Assembly: GCA_022822745.1 (NCBI GenBank) | Contig: JAJEAO010000040.1 | Span: 1 to 36,911, forward strand | Length of the DNA stretch: 36,911 bases | Source: Acidobacteriota bacterium | Lineage (GTDB): Bacteria; Acidobacteriota; Vicinamibacteria; Marinacidobacterales; Marinacidobacteraceae | Direction of reading: 5' to 3' | Shown here: one piece after another, positions 1 through 6,578 of the stretch | Position numbering within the stretch: the stretch's first letter is position 1 | How the letters are laid out: every line of letters begins with the position of its first letter | Position numbers and translations under genes: made by a program | The notes under the pieces: generated by a model | The model's database searches: none | The model's input: the letters and a program-made list of their open reading frames with translations, nothing else | Told to the model about the DNA's origin: nothing

Positions 1-153
1 GTTCTCCAGGGCGTCCGGTCCTCCGTCTCTCAACAAGGCCTTCCAGCGGTAGATGCTCCGCGTCGTGACCCCGGCGAGATCGGCGGCCGCCTCCATGCCG
101 TGCTTCTCCGCGAACCGGATCGCCTTGAGGCGTCGCTTCGCCACGTCGGACAT
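1..153 (-). CDS. Transposase N-terminal fragment (helix-turn-helix), cut by the window edge
   Basis: Fifty-one codons read leftwards from an ATG at 153-151 and run off the window without a stop. The peptide starts MSDVAKRRLKAIRFAEKHG and continues with AAADLAGVTTRSIYRWKALL. This is the Trp-containing helix-turn-helix found at the N-terminus of many DDE/integrase-type insertion-sequence transposases (IS481/IS3-like). An AAAGG ribosome-binding site lies four bases before the ATG. The catalytic DDE part would lie outside the window, so the IS family and intactness cannot be judged. An unrelated HTH regulator is possible but less likely. Confidence 0.6.
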   Translation of the reverse strand, partial: MSDVAKRRLKAIRFAEKHGMEAAADLAGVTTRSIYRWKALLRDGGPDALEN

Positions 154-502
154 GCCTTTGCACCTCGCGGCCCAGGTGGCGACGCGGAGCCAGCGGCCGG
201 GCAATGAGAAGAGCCTCATCGGGCCTGCTCCGCGTCAGCGGGCCGTTGAAATGCTACTCGGAGCCTGTGCAATTGGTCCGATCCCGCGACCGGCGGGGCC
301 GGGTCGCCGTCCGGCGCGGACAGCCGACCGATTCCGGAGAGGTCGGGGGGGCATTGCGGCCGGACCATTTCGGGAGCGCTCCTCGGTCCCGGCGCCGGTG
401 ACCCCGGCCGGTCTCGCTGTCGATCTTCGTCGCCGCGGCGGGCGTCGGGGCCGGCGCGGGCTCCGAAACGGCTGGTAGGATGCGGGAGCAACCCAAGAGA
501 CC
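154..502. other. Gap between transposase fragment and first chromosomal gene
   Basis: This 349-base stretch should hold the outer end of the insertion sequence whose transposase starts at 153, plus the promoter of the gene starting at 503. I could not find a convincing terminal inverted repeat, because the other IS end is outside the window. No RNA gene or plausible coding region is visible; the open frames here have shadow-like composition. Confidence 0.4.
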
Positions 503-1831
503 GTGAAGCGACCCGTTCCCGCCGCCCCGCGCTCCGTGCTGCTGGCCCTGGCTGCGGTCTGCCTCGCGGGCGGCGCGGCGGCCGTCGGTCAATACGGCTA
601 CTTCCCCGACCAGCCCGAGGCCGTCTCGGTGGCCGACCTGACGCGCCTCGGCGGCCGCTACCACGAGCGCGCGGTCGTCGTCCGCGGACGGCTCGGGTTC
701 GCCTACGGCAACGACTTCCGCGTCCAGGTGCTCGAGGATCCGGATCAGGTCGCGTCCGAGATCCTGATGGCGCTGCCCTACATGAGCGGCTCCGAAATGG
801 CCTTCGTGGGCGCTTCCGACCTCGAGGTCGAGGGCTGGTTCTTCTCGACGCGGATGCTCGACGAGTACACGCTGCGGTCGCATCCGGTGCTCCGCAACTA
901 CCCCTTCGATCCTTCCTGGATCCGGGACTCCCTGGATCAGAGGACGCAGGGCTTCCTCGCCGCCGTCGCGGTCACGCCGATCAACGACACGGAGGACCTG
1001 GCCTCGAAGCGCGAACGCGAAGCCCGCGCCGAGATGGAGATCGGGGACGCGGTCAAGGTCGAGCCGGGGAGCGTCCCCGCCGTCGGGATCGGGGATCTCG
1101 CCGCCGAACCGGACACCTGGCTCAGCCACCGGGTCGAGGTGGTCGGGAAATTCCGCGGCAACAACCTCTATGGCGACCTGTCCATCCGTGACAAGAAGAC
1201 GCCGCGCGACTTCGTGATCAAGACCGGAGAGACCGCGATCTGGGTCACCGGAATGCGCCCCGCGGGCAGCGGGTTCCGCCTCGATCCGAAGCGCCGCCGC
1301 GACACGAACAAGTGGCTGCGGGTCTTCGGGCGGCCCTGGATCTCGGACGGGATGGTCTATCTCCGCGCCGAGCGGATCGAACTCGCGGACGCCCCGGGGG
1401 ACGAGGCCCTCGAGCCGGTGGATATCCGGGTCGCCGAGCGCGAAGCCCGGGAAGCGGAGTTCGGCCCTCTCGACATCGTGTTTTCGCTGCCGCTCGATGG
1501 CGAACGCGAGATTCCGCTGGACGCGGTGTTCCGGGTTCAGTTCTCGAACCGGATGCTCGAGGGCAGCTTCCACGCCGCCGTGGATCTGCTCTACGACGAC
1601 GACCCGGACGAGAATCCGTTCCCGGAACTCGAGGTCACCTACGACGAGGCCAACCGCACCCTGCTGGTGACGCCGAACGGAGCGCTCGACCCCGCGCGCG
1701 ACCTGCGCCTGATCCTCTACCGCGAGATCGAAGACGAACACGGCCAGCACCTCGAGCCGGACCCGCTCGCGGCGGACGAGTGGGGCGAAGACGCGGTCCG
1801 CGTTCTCCGCTTCCGCACCGCTTCCTCCTGA
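503..1831 (+). CDS. Exported OB-fold / Ig-like domain protein of unknown function
   Basis: This 442-residue protein starts at GTG 503 with a basic n-region followed by a hydrophobic stretch (LLALAAVCLAGGAAA), a Sec-type signal peptide. Two segments, about residues 40-115 (HERAVVVRGRLGF) and 200-300 (LSHRVEVVGKFRG), have the beta-rich look of OB-fold or tRNA_anti-like modules. The C-terminal 100 residues (PLDGEREIPLDAVFRVQFS, RTLLVTPNGALDPARDLRL) resemble the Big_5/SbsA Ig-like domain of cell-surface proteins. No catalytic motif is visible. It ends seven bases before the thiD start and could be co-transcribed with it, but no functional link is apparent. The domain assignments are inferred from sequence pattern only; the signal peptide is clear. 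Confidence 0.7.
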   Translation: MKRPVPAAPRSVLLALAAVCLAGGAAAVGQYGYFPDQPEAVSVADLTRLGGRYHERAVVVRGRLGFAYGNDFRVQVLEDPDQVASEILMALPYMSGSEMAFVGASDLEVEGWFFSTRMLDEYTLRSHPVLRNYPFDPSWIRDSLDQRTQGFLAAVAVTPINDTEDLASKREREARAEMEIGDAVKVEPGSVPAVGIGDLAAEPDTWLSHRVEVVGKFRGNNLYGDLSIRDKKTPRDFVIKTGETAIWVTGMRPAGSGFRLDPKRRRDTNKWLRVFGRPWISDGMVYLRAERIELADAPGDEALEPVDIRVAEREAREAEFGPLDIVFSLPLDGEREIPLDAVFRVQFSNRMLEGSFHAAVDLLYDDDPDENPFPELEVTYDEANRTLLVTPNGALDPARDLRLILYREIEDEHGQHLEPDPLAADEWGEDAVRVLRFRTASS

Positions 1832-1838
1832 GGCTTCC

Positions 1839-2681
1839 TTGACGGACCGCCCGGCGCCGGGCCGCGGCAGCGCCGCCACCGCTCCCTGTCCGGTCGCGCT
1901 CACGATCGCCGGCTCCGATTCGGGGGGCGGCGCCGGGATCCAGGCGGACCTGAAGACCTTCGCCGCTCACGGCGTGTACGGGGTCTCGGCGATCACGGCG
2001 GTCACGGCGCAGAACACGGTCGCGGTGACCGGCGTCGAGGAGCTCTCGCCCGATCTGGTGAGCGCGCAGATCCGCGCCGTGGGCGAGGATTTCCCGGTGG
2101 CGGCGGCCAAGACCGGGATGCTGTCCTCGGCGGGGATCATTCGCGCGGTCGTCGCGGCGCTCGATCACTTCTCCTTCCCGTGCGTCGTGGATCCGGTCAT
2201 GGTGGCGAAGAGCGGGGACCGGCTCCTCCGGGCCGATGCCGTCGAGGCGATGCGCGAGGAGCTCCTCCCGAGGGCTGCTCTCCTGACTCCGAATCTGCCC
2301 GAGGCGGCGGACCTGACCGGGCTTCTCGTCGAGGACGAGAGCGGGATGCGCGCCGCGGGCGAGCGGCTTCTCGCCATGGGCGCCCGCGCCGTGCTGATGA
2401 AGGGAGGACACCTCGCCGGCGAAGGGATCGTGGATCTGCTGTTCGCCGGCGACGGCTTCCGGGCGTTCCGCAGCTCCCGCATCCGGACGCGGGCCACCCA
2501 CGGGACCGGCTGCACGCTCTCGGCCGCGATCGCCGCCGGGCTCGCGCTCGGTCGTTCCCTCGGCGACGCGGTCTCCGAAGCGAGGGACTACCTGCGCCGC
2601 GCCATGCGACGCGCCACTCCGCTCGGTCGGGGACATGGACCGCTGGGGCATTTCCCCGCGAATCGGAACCGGGCCGGGTGA
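1839..2681 (+). CDS. thiD: Hydroxymethylpyrimidine / phosphomethylpyrimidine kinase
   Basis: ThiD phosphorylates 4-amino-5-hydroxymethyl-2-methylpyrimidine and then its monophosphate, giving HMP-PP for thiamin synthesis in the cytosol. The 280-residue ribokinase-fold protein shows the family signatures: AGSDSGGGAGIQAD (24-37), VDPVMVAKSG (117-126), the Asn/Pro/Glu stretch LTPNLPEA (149-156) and the anion-hole/catalytic HGTGCTLSA (221-229). Length is about 15 residues over typical because of an N-terminal extension before CPVALTIAG. The TTG at 1839 is the only clear upstream start; no other thiamin gene and no TPP riboswitch lies nearby. It is followed by moaE, and its TGA overlaps a possible GTG start of that gene. 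Confidence 0.93.
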   Translation: MTDRPAPGRGSAATAPCPVALTIAGSDSGGGAGIQADLKTFAAHGVYGVSAITAVTAQNTVAVTGVEELSPDLVSAQIRAVGEDFPVAAAKTGMLSSAGIIRAVVAALDHFSFPCVVDPVMVAKSGDRLLRADAVEAMREELLPRAALLTPNLPEAADLTGLLVEDESGMRAAGERLLAMGARAVLMKGGHLAGEGIVDLLFAGDGFRAFRSSRIRTRATHGTGCTLSAAIAAGLALGRSLGDAVSEARDYLRRAMRRATPLGRGHGPLGHFPANRNRAG

Positions 2682-2701
2682 CGGCAACGACGGCAACGAC
2701 G

Positions 2702-3133
2702 ATGGACGACTTCCGGATCACGACAGATCGCCTCGAGGAGGCCGCGATCATCGCGGGAGCCGCGGGCGTCCGGGACGGCGCGGTCGTCGCGTTCTCCGGA
2801 GTGGTGCGAGGGCGCAACCTGGGGCGCCGGGTGCTCCACCTGGAGTACGAGGCCTACGAAGCGATGGCGGTTCCGGTCTTCGAGCGGATCGCCGAAGCGG
2901 CGCGCTCCCGCTTCGGAGTCGCGACCGTCCGGATCCACCACCGGATCGGGCGCGTCGAAGTGGGAGAGGCCAGTGTCGTGGTCGTCGTGGCTTCGGGGCA
3001 TCGCGGCGCCGCGTTCGATGCGGCCCGGCGCGTGATGGACGAGGTGAAGCGGATCGCTCCGGTCTGGAAGCGGGAGTACTTCGAGGGCGGCGATGTCTGG
3101 GTCGAGGGCCCGAAGGAACCGGTGACGGAATGA
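2702..3133 (+). CDS. moaE: Molybdopterin synthase catalytic subunit
   Basis: MoaE forms a heterotetramer with MoaD and moves two sulfurs from the MoaD C-terminal thiocarboxylates to precursor Z (cPMP), producing molybdopterin. The 143-residue protein carries the family core: FSGVVRGRNLGRRVLHLEYE, HHRIGRVEVGEASVVVVVAS, and the active-site stretch DEVKRIAPVWKREYF with the two catalytic lysines. ATG 2702 gives the usual length. A GTG at 2678, overlapping the thiD stop as GTGA, would add eight residues (mostly Thr/Ala) and suggests translational coupling either way. It overlaps moaD by ATGA. No other molybdenum-cofactor gene is in the window. Confidence 0.94.
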   Translation: MDDFRITTDRLEEAAIIAGAAGVRDGAVVAFSGVVRGRNLGRRVLHLEYEAYEAMAVPVFERIAEAARSRFGVATVRIHHRIGRVEVGEASVVVVVASGHRGAAFDAARRVMDEVKRIAPVWKREYFEGGDVWVEGPKEPVTE

Positions 3134-3381
3134 GCCGCCCGGTCACCGTCCTCCTGTTCGCCGCCGCCCGGGAGGCCTGCGGGACGGGACGCATCGAAAT
3201 ACCGCACCGCGAGGGGCTGACCGCCGCCGCGGTCTGGGAGGGGCTGGTCCGGGAGAAGCCGGCGCTGGAGGCGTTCTCGCGAACCGTCAGCATCGCCCGG
3301 AACCACCGGTTCGTCCCCCGGGACGCCGCGGTCGAGCCCGGGGACGAGCTGGCGTTCCTCCCGCCGGTCAGCGGCGGCTGA
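3130..3381 (+). CDS. moaD: Molybdopterin synthase sulfur-carrier subunit
   Basis: This 83-residue ubiquitin-fold (ThiS/MoaD) sulfur carrier starts at an ATG that overlaps the moaE stop (ATGA). It begins VTVLLFAAAREACG, has the typical EPGDELAFLPPVSGG ending, and finishes in the required Gly-Gly, whose C-terminal carboxylate is adenylated and thiolated before sulfur transfer to precursor Z in MoaE. The length matches the family (about 80 residues). The last 44 bases of the gene recur about 900 bases downstream, on the other side of a toxin-antitoxin remnant. Confidence 0.93.
   Translation: MSRPVTVLLFAAAREACGTGRIEIPHREGLTAAAVWEGLVREKPALEAFSRTVSIARNHRFVPRDAAVEPGDELAFLPPVSGG
3338..3381 (+). repeat. 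Direct repeat, copy 1 (3' end of moaD)
   Basis: The last 44 bases of moaD, from the codons for the Pro-Gly-Asp-Glu stretch to the TGA. The final 28 bases (3354-3381) are identical to 4259-4286. The preceding part matches with a one-base indel and a few changes. The two copies bracket the RHH/PIN module. Confidence 0.85.
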
Positions 3382-3533
3382 AGGGGCCCCCGCCGCCCGA
3401 CCGGAGTTCGATCAAGCCCCGAAGGCGAAGACCGTCGAAGCGCCGCGCGCGCCGACCAGACCAGCGAGCGGCGCCTCGTCGGGCCGGCCGCCTCCGCTCC
3501 TCCCGTTCGGAGCCGGCCCGCACAGATCCAGTT

Positions 3534-3550
3534 CCAACATGTCCTGTTGG
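3534..3550 (+). promoter_or_regulatory. Inverted repeat, candidate operator of the RHH antitoxin
   Basis: CCAACA and TGTTGG are perfect 6-base inverted arms separated by five bases (TGTCC). They end nine bases before the ATG of the ribbon-helix-helix antitoxin. RHH antitoxins normally bind such palindromes and repress their own operon; the role here is inferred from position and symmetry. Confidence 0.5.
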
Positions 3551-3559
3551 CGTGACGCG

Positions 3560-3820
3560 ATGCCAAGCACCAGCGTCCACTTTCCGCCCCCGCTGCTCGA
3601 GCGCCTGAACCGGATCGCGGCGGAGCGCGGCATCAGCCGGAATCGGGTCATCGTAGAGGCGTGCCGGCGCGCCGCGGAGGAACGATCCCGCTGGCCGGAC
3701 GGCTTTTTCCGCAATGACCATCTGCGTGCTGACGACCTGGAACTGCTCCAGCGCGGCGGCGACGACTGGCTTGACGCCATCGTGTCGGCCCGCCGCAGTC
3801 GGGAGCGATCACCCTTCTGA
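3560..3820 (+). CDS. Ribbon-helix-helix antitoxin (CopG/VapB-like)
   Basis: The protein has 86 residues from ATG 3560. The N-terminal half (TSVHFPPPLLERLNRIAAER, then GISRNRVIVEACRRA) is a classic RHH DNA-binding fold: one beta strand that pairs in the dimer, then two helices. The C-terminal half (DDLELLQRGGDDWLDAIVSA) is the acidic/hydrophobic tail that would occupy the toxin. An in-frame ATG at 3539 would add seven residues but lies inside the proposed operator, so 3560 is preferred. The stop overlaps the start of the PIN toxin remnant (TGATG), the normal antitoxin-first VapBC arrangement. The antitoxin reading frame looks intact although its partner is broken. Confidence 0.75.
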   Translation: MPSTSVHFPPPLLERLNRIAAERGISRNRVIVEACRRAAEERSRWPDGFFRNDHLRADDLELLQRGGDDWLDAIVSARRSRERSPF

Positions 3821-4237
3821 TGCTGGTCCTCGACACCACCGTGGTGTCCGACCTGATGCGACGTGAGGGCGCTGCCCTCCACCGTCTGCAACTCTGAGGA
3901 CGCCTCGCAGGTCGTGCTGTGTTCGCCGGTGGCCGCCCAGATCCACTTCGGGCTGTCGCGCCTCGCTTCCGGTTCCCTCCGACGCACTCTGCTTGAGGCG
4001 GAGTTTCCGCGTCTGCGGAAGATCCTGCGGTGGGCCAACTGGGACGCGCTCGCCGCCCGACGGTTCGGGCACTGGAAGGCAAGGTTGCAGCGACGGGGGA
4101 TGATCATCGAGGACTTCGATCTGGCCATCGCCTCCGTCGCCCTCGACCTTGAAGCGCGTCTTGCCACGCGCAACTTCGGACACTTCGCGCGGATCGAGGA
4201 ACTGACGGTCGAAGACTGGTCGCCCGGCTGCCCGTGA
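3820..4237 (+). pseudogene. Frameshifted PIN-domain (VapC-like) toxin
   Basis: Translation from ATG 3820 gives MLVLDTTVVSDLMRR, the start of a VapC PIN ribonuclease with its first acidic residue (Asp5), but hits TGA at 3895. The rest of the toxin continues in the next frame (shifted by one base) to TGA 4237: VVLCSPVAAQIHFGL, then GMIIEDFDLAIASVALDLEA and LATRNFGHFARIEEL, typical VapC middle and C-terminus. The break falls at about 3865-3895. The second conserved acid, normally Glu in the AEIxxG motif, is Gln here, and the usual Asp-Thr-Asn start reads Asp-Thr-Thr. Together these point to a dead toxin. A sequencing indel would explain the frame but not the Glu-to-Gln change. Confidence 0.75.
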
Positions 4238-4241
4238 CGCG

Positions 4242-4286
4242 CCGGGGACGAGCCCGCCGTTCCTCCCGCCGGTCAGCGGCGGCTGA
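4242..4286 (+). repeat. Direct repeat, copy 2 (orphan moaD 3' end)
   Basis: The second copy of the moaD 3' end lies five bases after the toxin stop. From 4259 to 4286 it is identical to moaD, including the codons for the closing Pro-Pro-Val-Ser-Gly-Gly and TGA, though no moaD gene precedes it. The spacing between copies is about 904 bases. Confidence 0.85.
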
Positions 4287-4361
4287 TGCGGGGCCTGTTC
4301 GTCGCTGACCGCGGCGCCGTCGAGACGGAGTGTCCCGGGTCGGGCCGATCGAGTGCGCCGG

Positions 4362-4604
4362 TCACTCCCGGCGCGATTCGTCCCGGGCCCGGGCCTCCTC
4401 GGGCGGGGGACCGGGTTCGGCCTGGTCGCGGTCCCTGACCTCGCCCGGCGCGGGCAGGGAATCGATCCGGACCATGGCGACGACCGGAACGCCGTGGCGG
4501 CTGATCTCGACCGTGCGCCCCGCCTCGACTTCCCGGATGACAGCCGAGAAGTTGCGACGGGCCTCGACGATGGAGTAGCGATGGTGACCTTCGGGAGTGA
4601 TCAT
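4362..4604 (-). CDS. Phd/YefM-family antitoxin, orphan copy 1
   Basis: The protein has 80 residues. Residues 1-50 (GHHRYSIVEARRNFSAVIRE, then VEAGRTVEISRHGVPVVAMV) are the Phd/YefM N-terminal DNA-binding and dimerisation fold. The C-terminal half is Glu/Arg/Pro rich (PPPEEARARDESRRE) and would be disordered until bound to a toxin. No toxin gene (Doc, RelE/YoeB or PIN) lies downstream within 4238-4361; that space holds the moaD repeat copy. It is a close paralogue of the gene at 4720-5007, with clear DNA similarity in the first half. A TAAAGA sequence about 12 bases upstream of the ATG could be a promoter -10 element. Confidence 0.75.
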   Translation of the reverse strand: MITPEGHHRYSIVEARRNFSAVIREVEAGRTVEISRHGVPVVAMVRIDSLPAPGEVRDRDQAEPGPPPEEARARDESRRE

Positions 4605-4719
4605 CGTCCGTCTTTACCGTCGCCCCGTCCCGGACGGTTCCCGCGGCCACAGGCTCCACGCACCTGGCCCCGGCCAAGGGGACTCGCGCCCCGTGCGTCC
4701 GCTTCCCGCCACCACAAGG

Positions 4720-5007
4720 TCACAGTTCGATATCTCGCCCCGGCGACTTGTCCCGGACGAAGACCTCCTCGGGTCGGAGGTCGAGTTCGGCGAGGTCGCG
4801 GTCCTTGATCCACTCGGCGGACGCGTCCCGAAAACCGGGGCCGCTCGCGGACGGAAGCTGCTGGGCGCGCACCACGGCCAGGACCGGAACACCCCGGCGG
4901 GTGATCTCGACGGTGCGCCCCGCCTCCGCGTCGCACAGGACGGCCGAGAAGTCCCGGCGGGCTTCGGCGACGGAGTACCGGTGGTGGCCTTCGGGCGTGA
5001 TCGTCAT
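4720..5007 (-). CDS. Phd/YefM-family antitoxin, orphan copy 2
   Basis: This 95-residue protein has the same start as its neighbour (ITPEGHHRYSVAEARRDFSA, then VEITRRGVPVLAVVRA) and a better-preserved C-terminus (EWIKDRDLAELDLRPEEVFV, then RDKSPGRDIEL). It is probably closer to the ancestral form. The two genes lie in tandem, 115 bases apart, on the same strand. No toxin reading frame is visible in the gap. Solitary Phd proteins can act as orphan antitoxins against addictive modules elsewhere, or as plain autoregulators; which applies here cannot be told. Confidence 0.78.
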   Translation of the reverse strand: MTITPEGHHRYSVAEARRDFSAVLCDAEAGRTVEITRRGVPVLAVVRAQQLPSASGPGFRDASAEWIKDRDLAELDLRPEEVFVRDKSPGRDIEL

Positions 5008-5091
5008 GCGCCTGTACCTTGGCCAGACTCCGCGGGGGCCGGCGGCGTCTCGTCGCGGCTCCCGCGCGGCCCTTCATCTCCCGGGAGTTCC

Positions 5092-6447
5092 ATGCCGTTC
5101 CGCCTGCTCTTGCCGCTGCCTCTCGTGTTTCTGACCTCCTCCCTCGCCGCCGCCCAGCCGCTTCCACCGGGCATCACGCCCGAGCTGGTGGAGCGCGCTC
5201 GACAGCTCCTGCGGAGCGTGCCCTTCACCGACGGGCACAACGACCTGCCCAGCTCGCTCCTCGACGTGGCCCGAGGCGACCTCGATGATCCCGGCGCCGA
5301 CCTGACCCGCGTGCAGCCGGAGCTGCCCGCCGACATTCCGCGGCTCCGCGAGGGCGCCGTGGGGGCGCAGTTCTGGTCGGCCTATGTGGACGTCAGCTAC
5401 ATCGCCAGCGGGGAATCCCTGCGACAGGCCCTGCGCGAGGTGGATGTCATCCACCGGTTCGTCCGCCGCTACGACGATTTCGAGCTCGCCCTGACAGCCG
5501 ACGACATCGAGCGCATCCACGCGACGGGCCGGATCGCGTCCCTCATCGGAGTCGAGGGCGGACACGCCATCGAGGGCTCCACCGCAGCGCTGCGCCTTCT
5601 CTACGAACTCGGCGCCCGCTACATGACGCTCACCCACTTCGCCACCCATGACTGGGCCGACGCCGCGACCGACATGCCTCGCCACCGCGGTCTCTCCGAC
5701 TTCGGCAAGGAAGTGGTGCGCGAGATGAACCGCCTCGGCATGTTCGTGGACCTGTCCCACGTCAGCGCCGAAACGATGCGGGACGCGCTGCGGGTGACCG
5801 AAGCGCCGGTCCTCTTCTCTCATTCCGGCGCCCGCGCCGTGAACGCCCACCCGCGGAACGTTCCGGACGATGTCCTGCGCCTCGTCGCGGGAAACGGCGG
5901 AGTCGTCATGGTGGACTTCATCCCCGGCTACACCGCGCCCACCCCGCCGGAATGGCTGGCCCGTTCCGGGATCGAGGCCGAGGAGGAACGGGCGGCGATG
6001 GGTCTCGGGGCCTTCGAGCCGGTCTGGGGCGCGCGACGCCACCGCGAGCTGGAGCGCCTGCGGGCCGAATTCCCGCGGGACCCGGAGGAAGCGGCCCGCC
6101 GGATCGCCCGCTGGGAGGCGGAGAACCCGATGCCCCGTGGAACCGTCCGCGATGTGGCCGCCCACATCGAGCACATCCGGGACGTGGCGGGGCTGGAGCA
6201 CATCGGGATCGGCTCCGACTACTACGACCCGGGCGGACCCTCGATGGTCGAAGGGCTCGAGAATGTGAGCCGGTTCCCGGTGCTCTTCGCCGAGCTGCTC
6301 CGCCGCGGCTGGAGCGAGGCTGACCTGCGCCGGGTCGCCGCCGGAAACGTCCTGCGGGCGCTTCGCGAAGTCGAGCGCGTCGCCGCCCGGCTGCGCGCGA
6401 CGCGACCGCCCTCGACTGCCGACCTGCGCGGCGTCCGCGCCCGATAA
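5092..6447 (+). CDS. Exported membrane dipeptidase (peptidase family M19, renal-dipeptidase type)
   Basis: A 451-residue binuclear zinc hydrolase that splits dipeptides, often including D-amino acids at the C-terminal position. A signal peptide (RLLLPLPLVFLTSSLAAA) directs it to the periplasm. Metal-binding motifs appear in order: TDGHND (46-51), GVEGGH (153-158, bridging Glu155), DLSH (220-223), FSHSGAR (242-248) and, near the C-terminus, HIGIGSDYYDPGG with the last Asp. Length is slightly above the bacterial average because of an insert rich in Glu/Arg before that motif. ATG 5092 follows GGGAG at 5082-5086 and is the first start giving an export signal. It converges with the exonuclease gene and stands alone. 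Confidence 0.92.
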   Translation: MPFRLLLPLPLVFLTSSLAAAQPLPPGITPELVERARQLLRSVPFTDGHNDLPSSLLDVARGDLDDPGADLTRVQPELPADIPRLREGAVGAQFWSAYVDVSYIASGESLRQALREVDVIHRFVRRYDDFELALTADDIERIHATGRIASLIGVEGGHAIEGSTAALRLLYELGARYMTLTHFATHDWADAATDMPRHRGLSDFGKEVVREMNRLGMFVDLSHVSAETMRDALRVTEAPVLFSHSGARAVNAHPRNVPDDVLRLVAGNGGVVMVDFIPGYTAPTPPEWLARSGIEAEEERAAMGLGAFEPVWGARRHRELERLRAEFPRDPEEAARRIARWEAENPMPRGTVRDVAAHIEHIRDVAGLEHIGIGSDYYDPGGPSMVEGLENVSRFPVLFAELLRRGWSEADLRRVAAGNVLRALREVERVAARLRATRPPSTADLRGVRAR

Positions 6448-6578
6448 CCGCGCCCGGCTGCCTTCCAACCGGCGAGGCTTCAGCTACAGGGCCGAAGGGC
6501 GATGAGGACCACGCCGCCCGCCACCACGAGAGGAACGGCCCATGTCGGGTGGACCGGACCCCGCGAGTGATCCGCCGG

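Noticed and set aside
1780-1840. TPP riboswitch upstream of thiD
   Set aside because: Only seven bases separate thiD from the preceding gene, and no THI-box-like conserved segments are present.
3863-4237. GTG 3863 as the start of an intact small gene
   Set aside because: Its product lacks the first strand and Asp of the PIN fold, which is present in the preceding frame at the normal antitoxin-overlapping start; a frameshifted toxin explains both.
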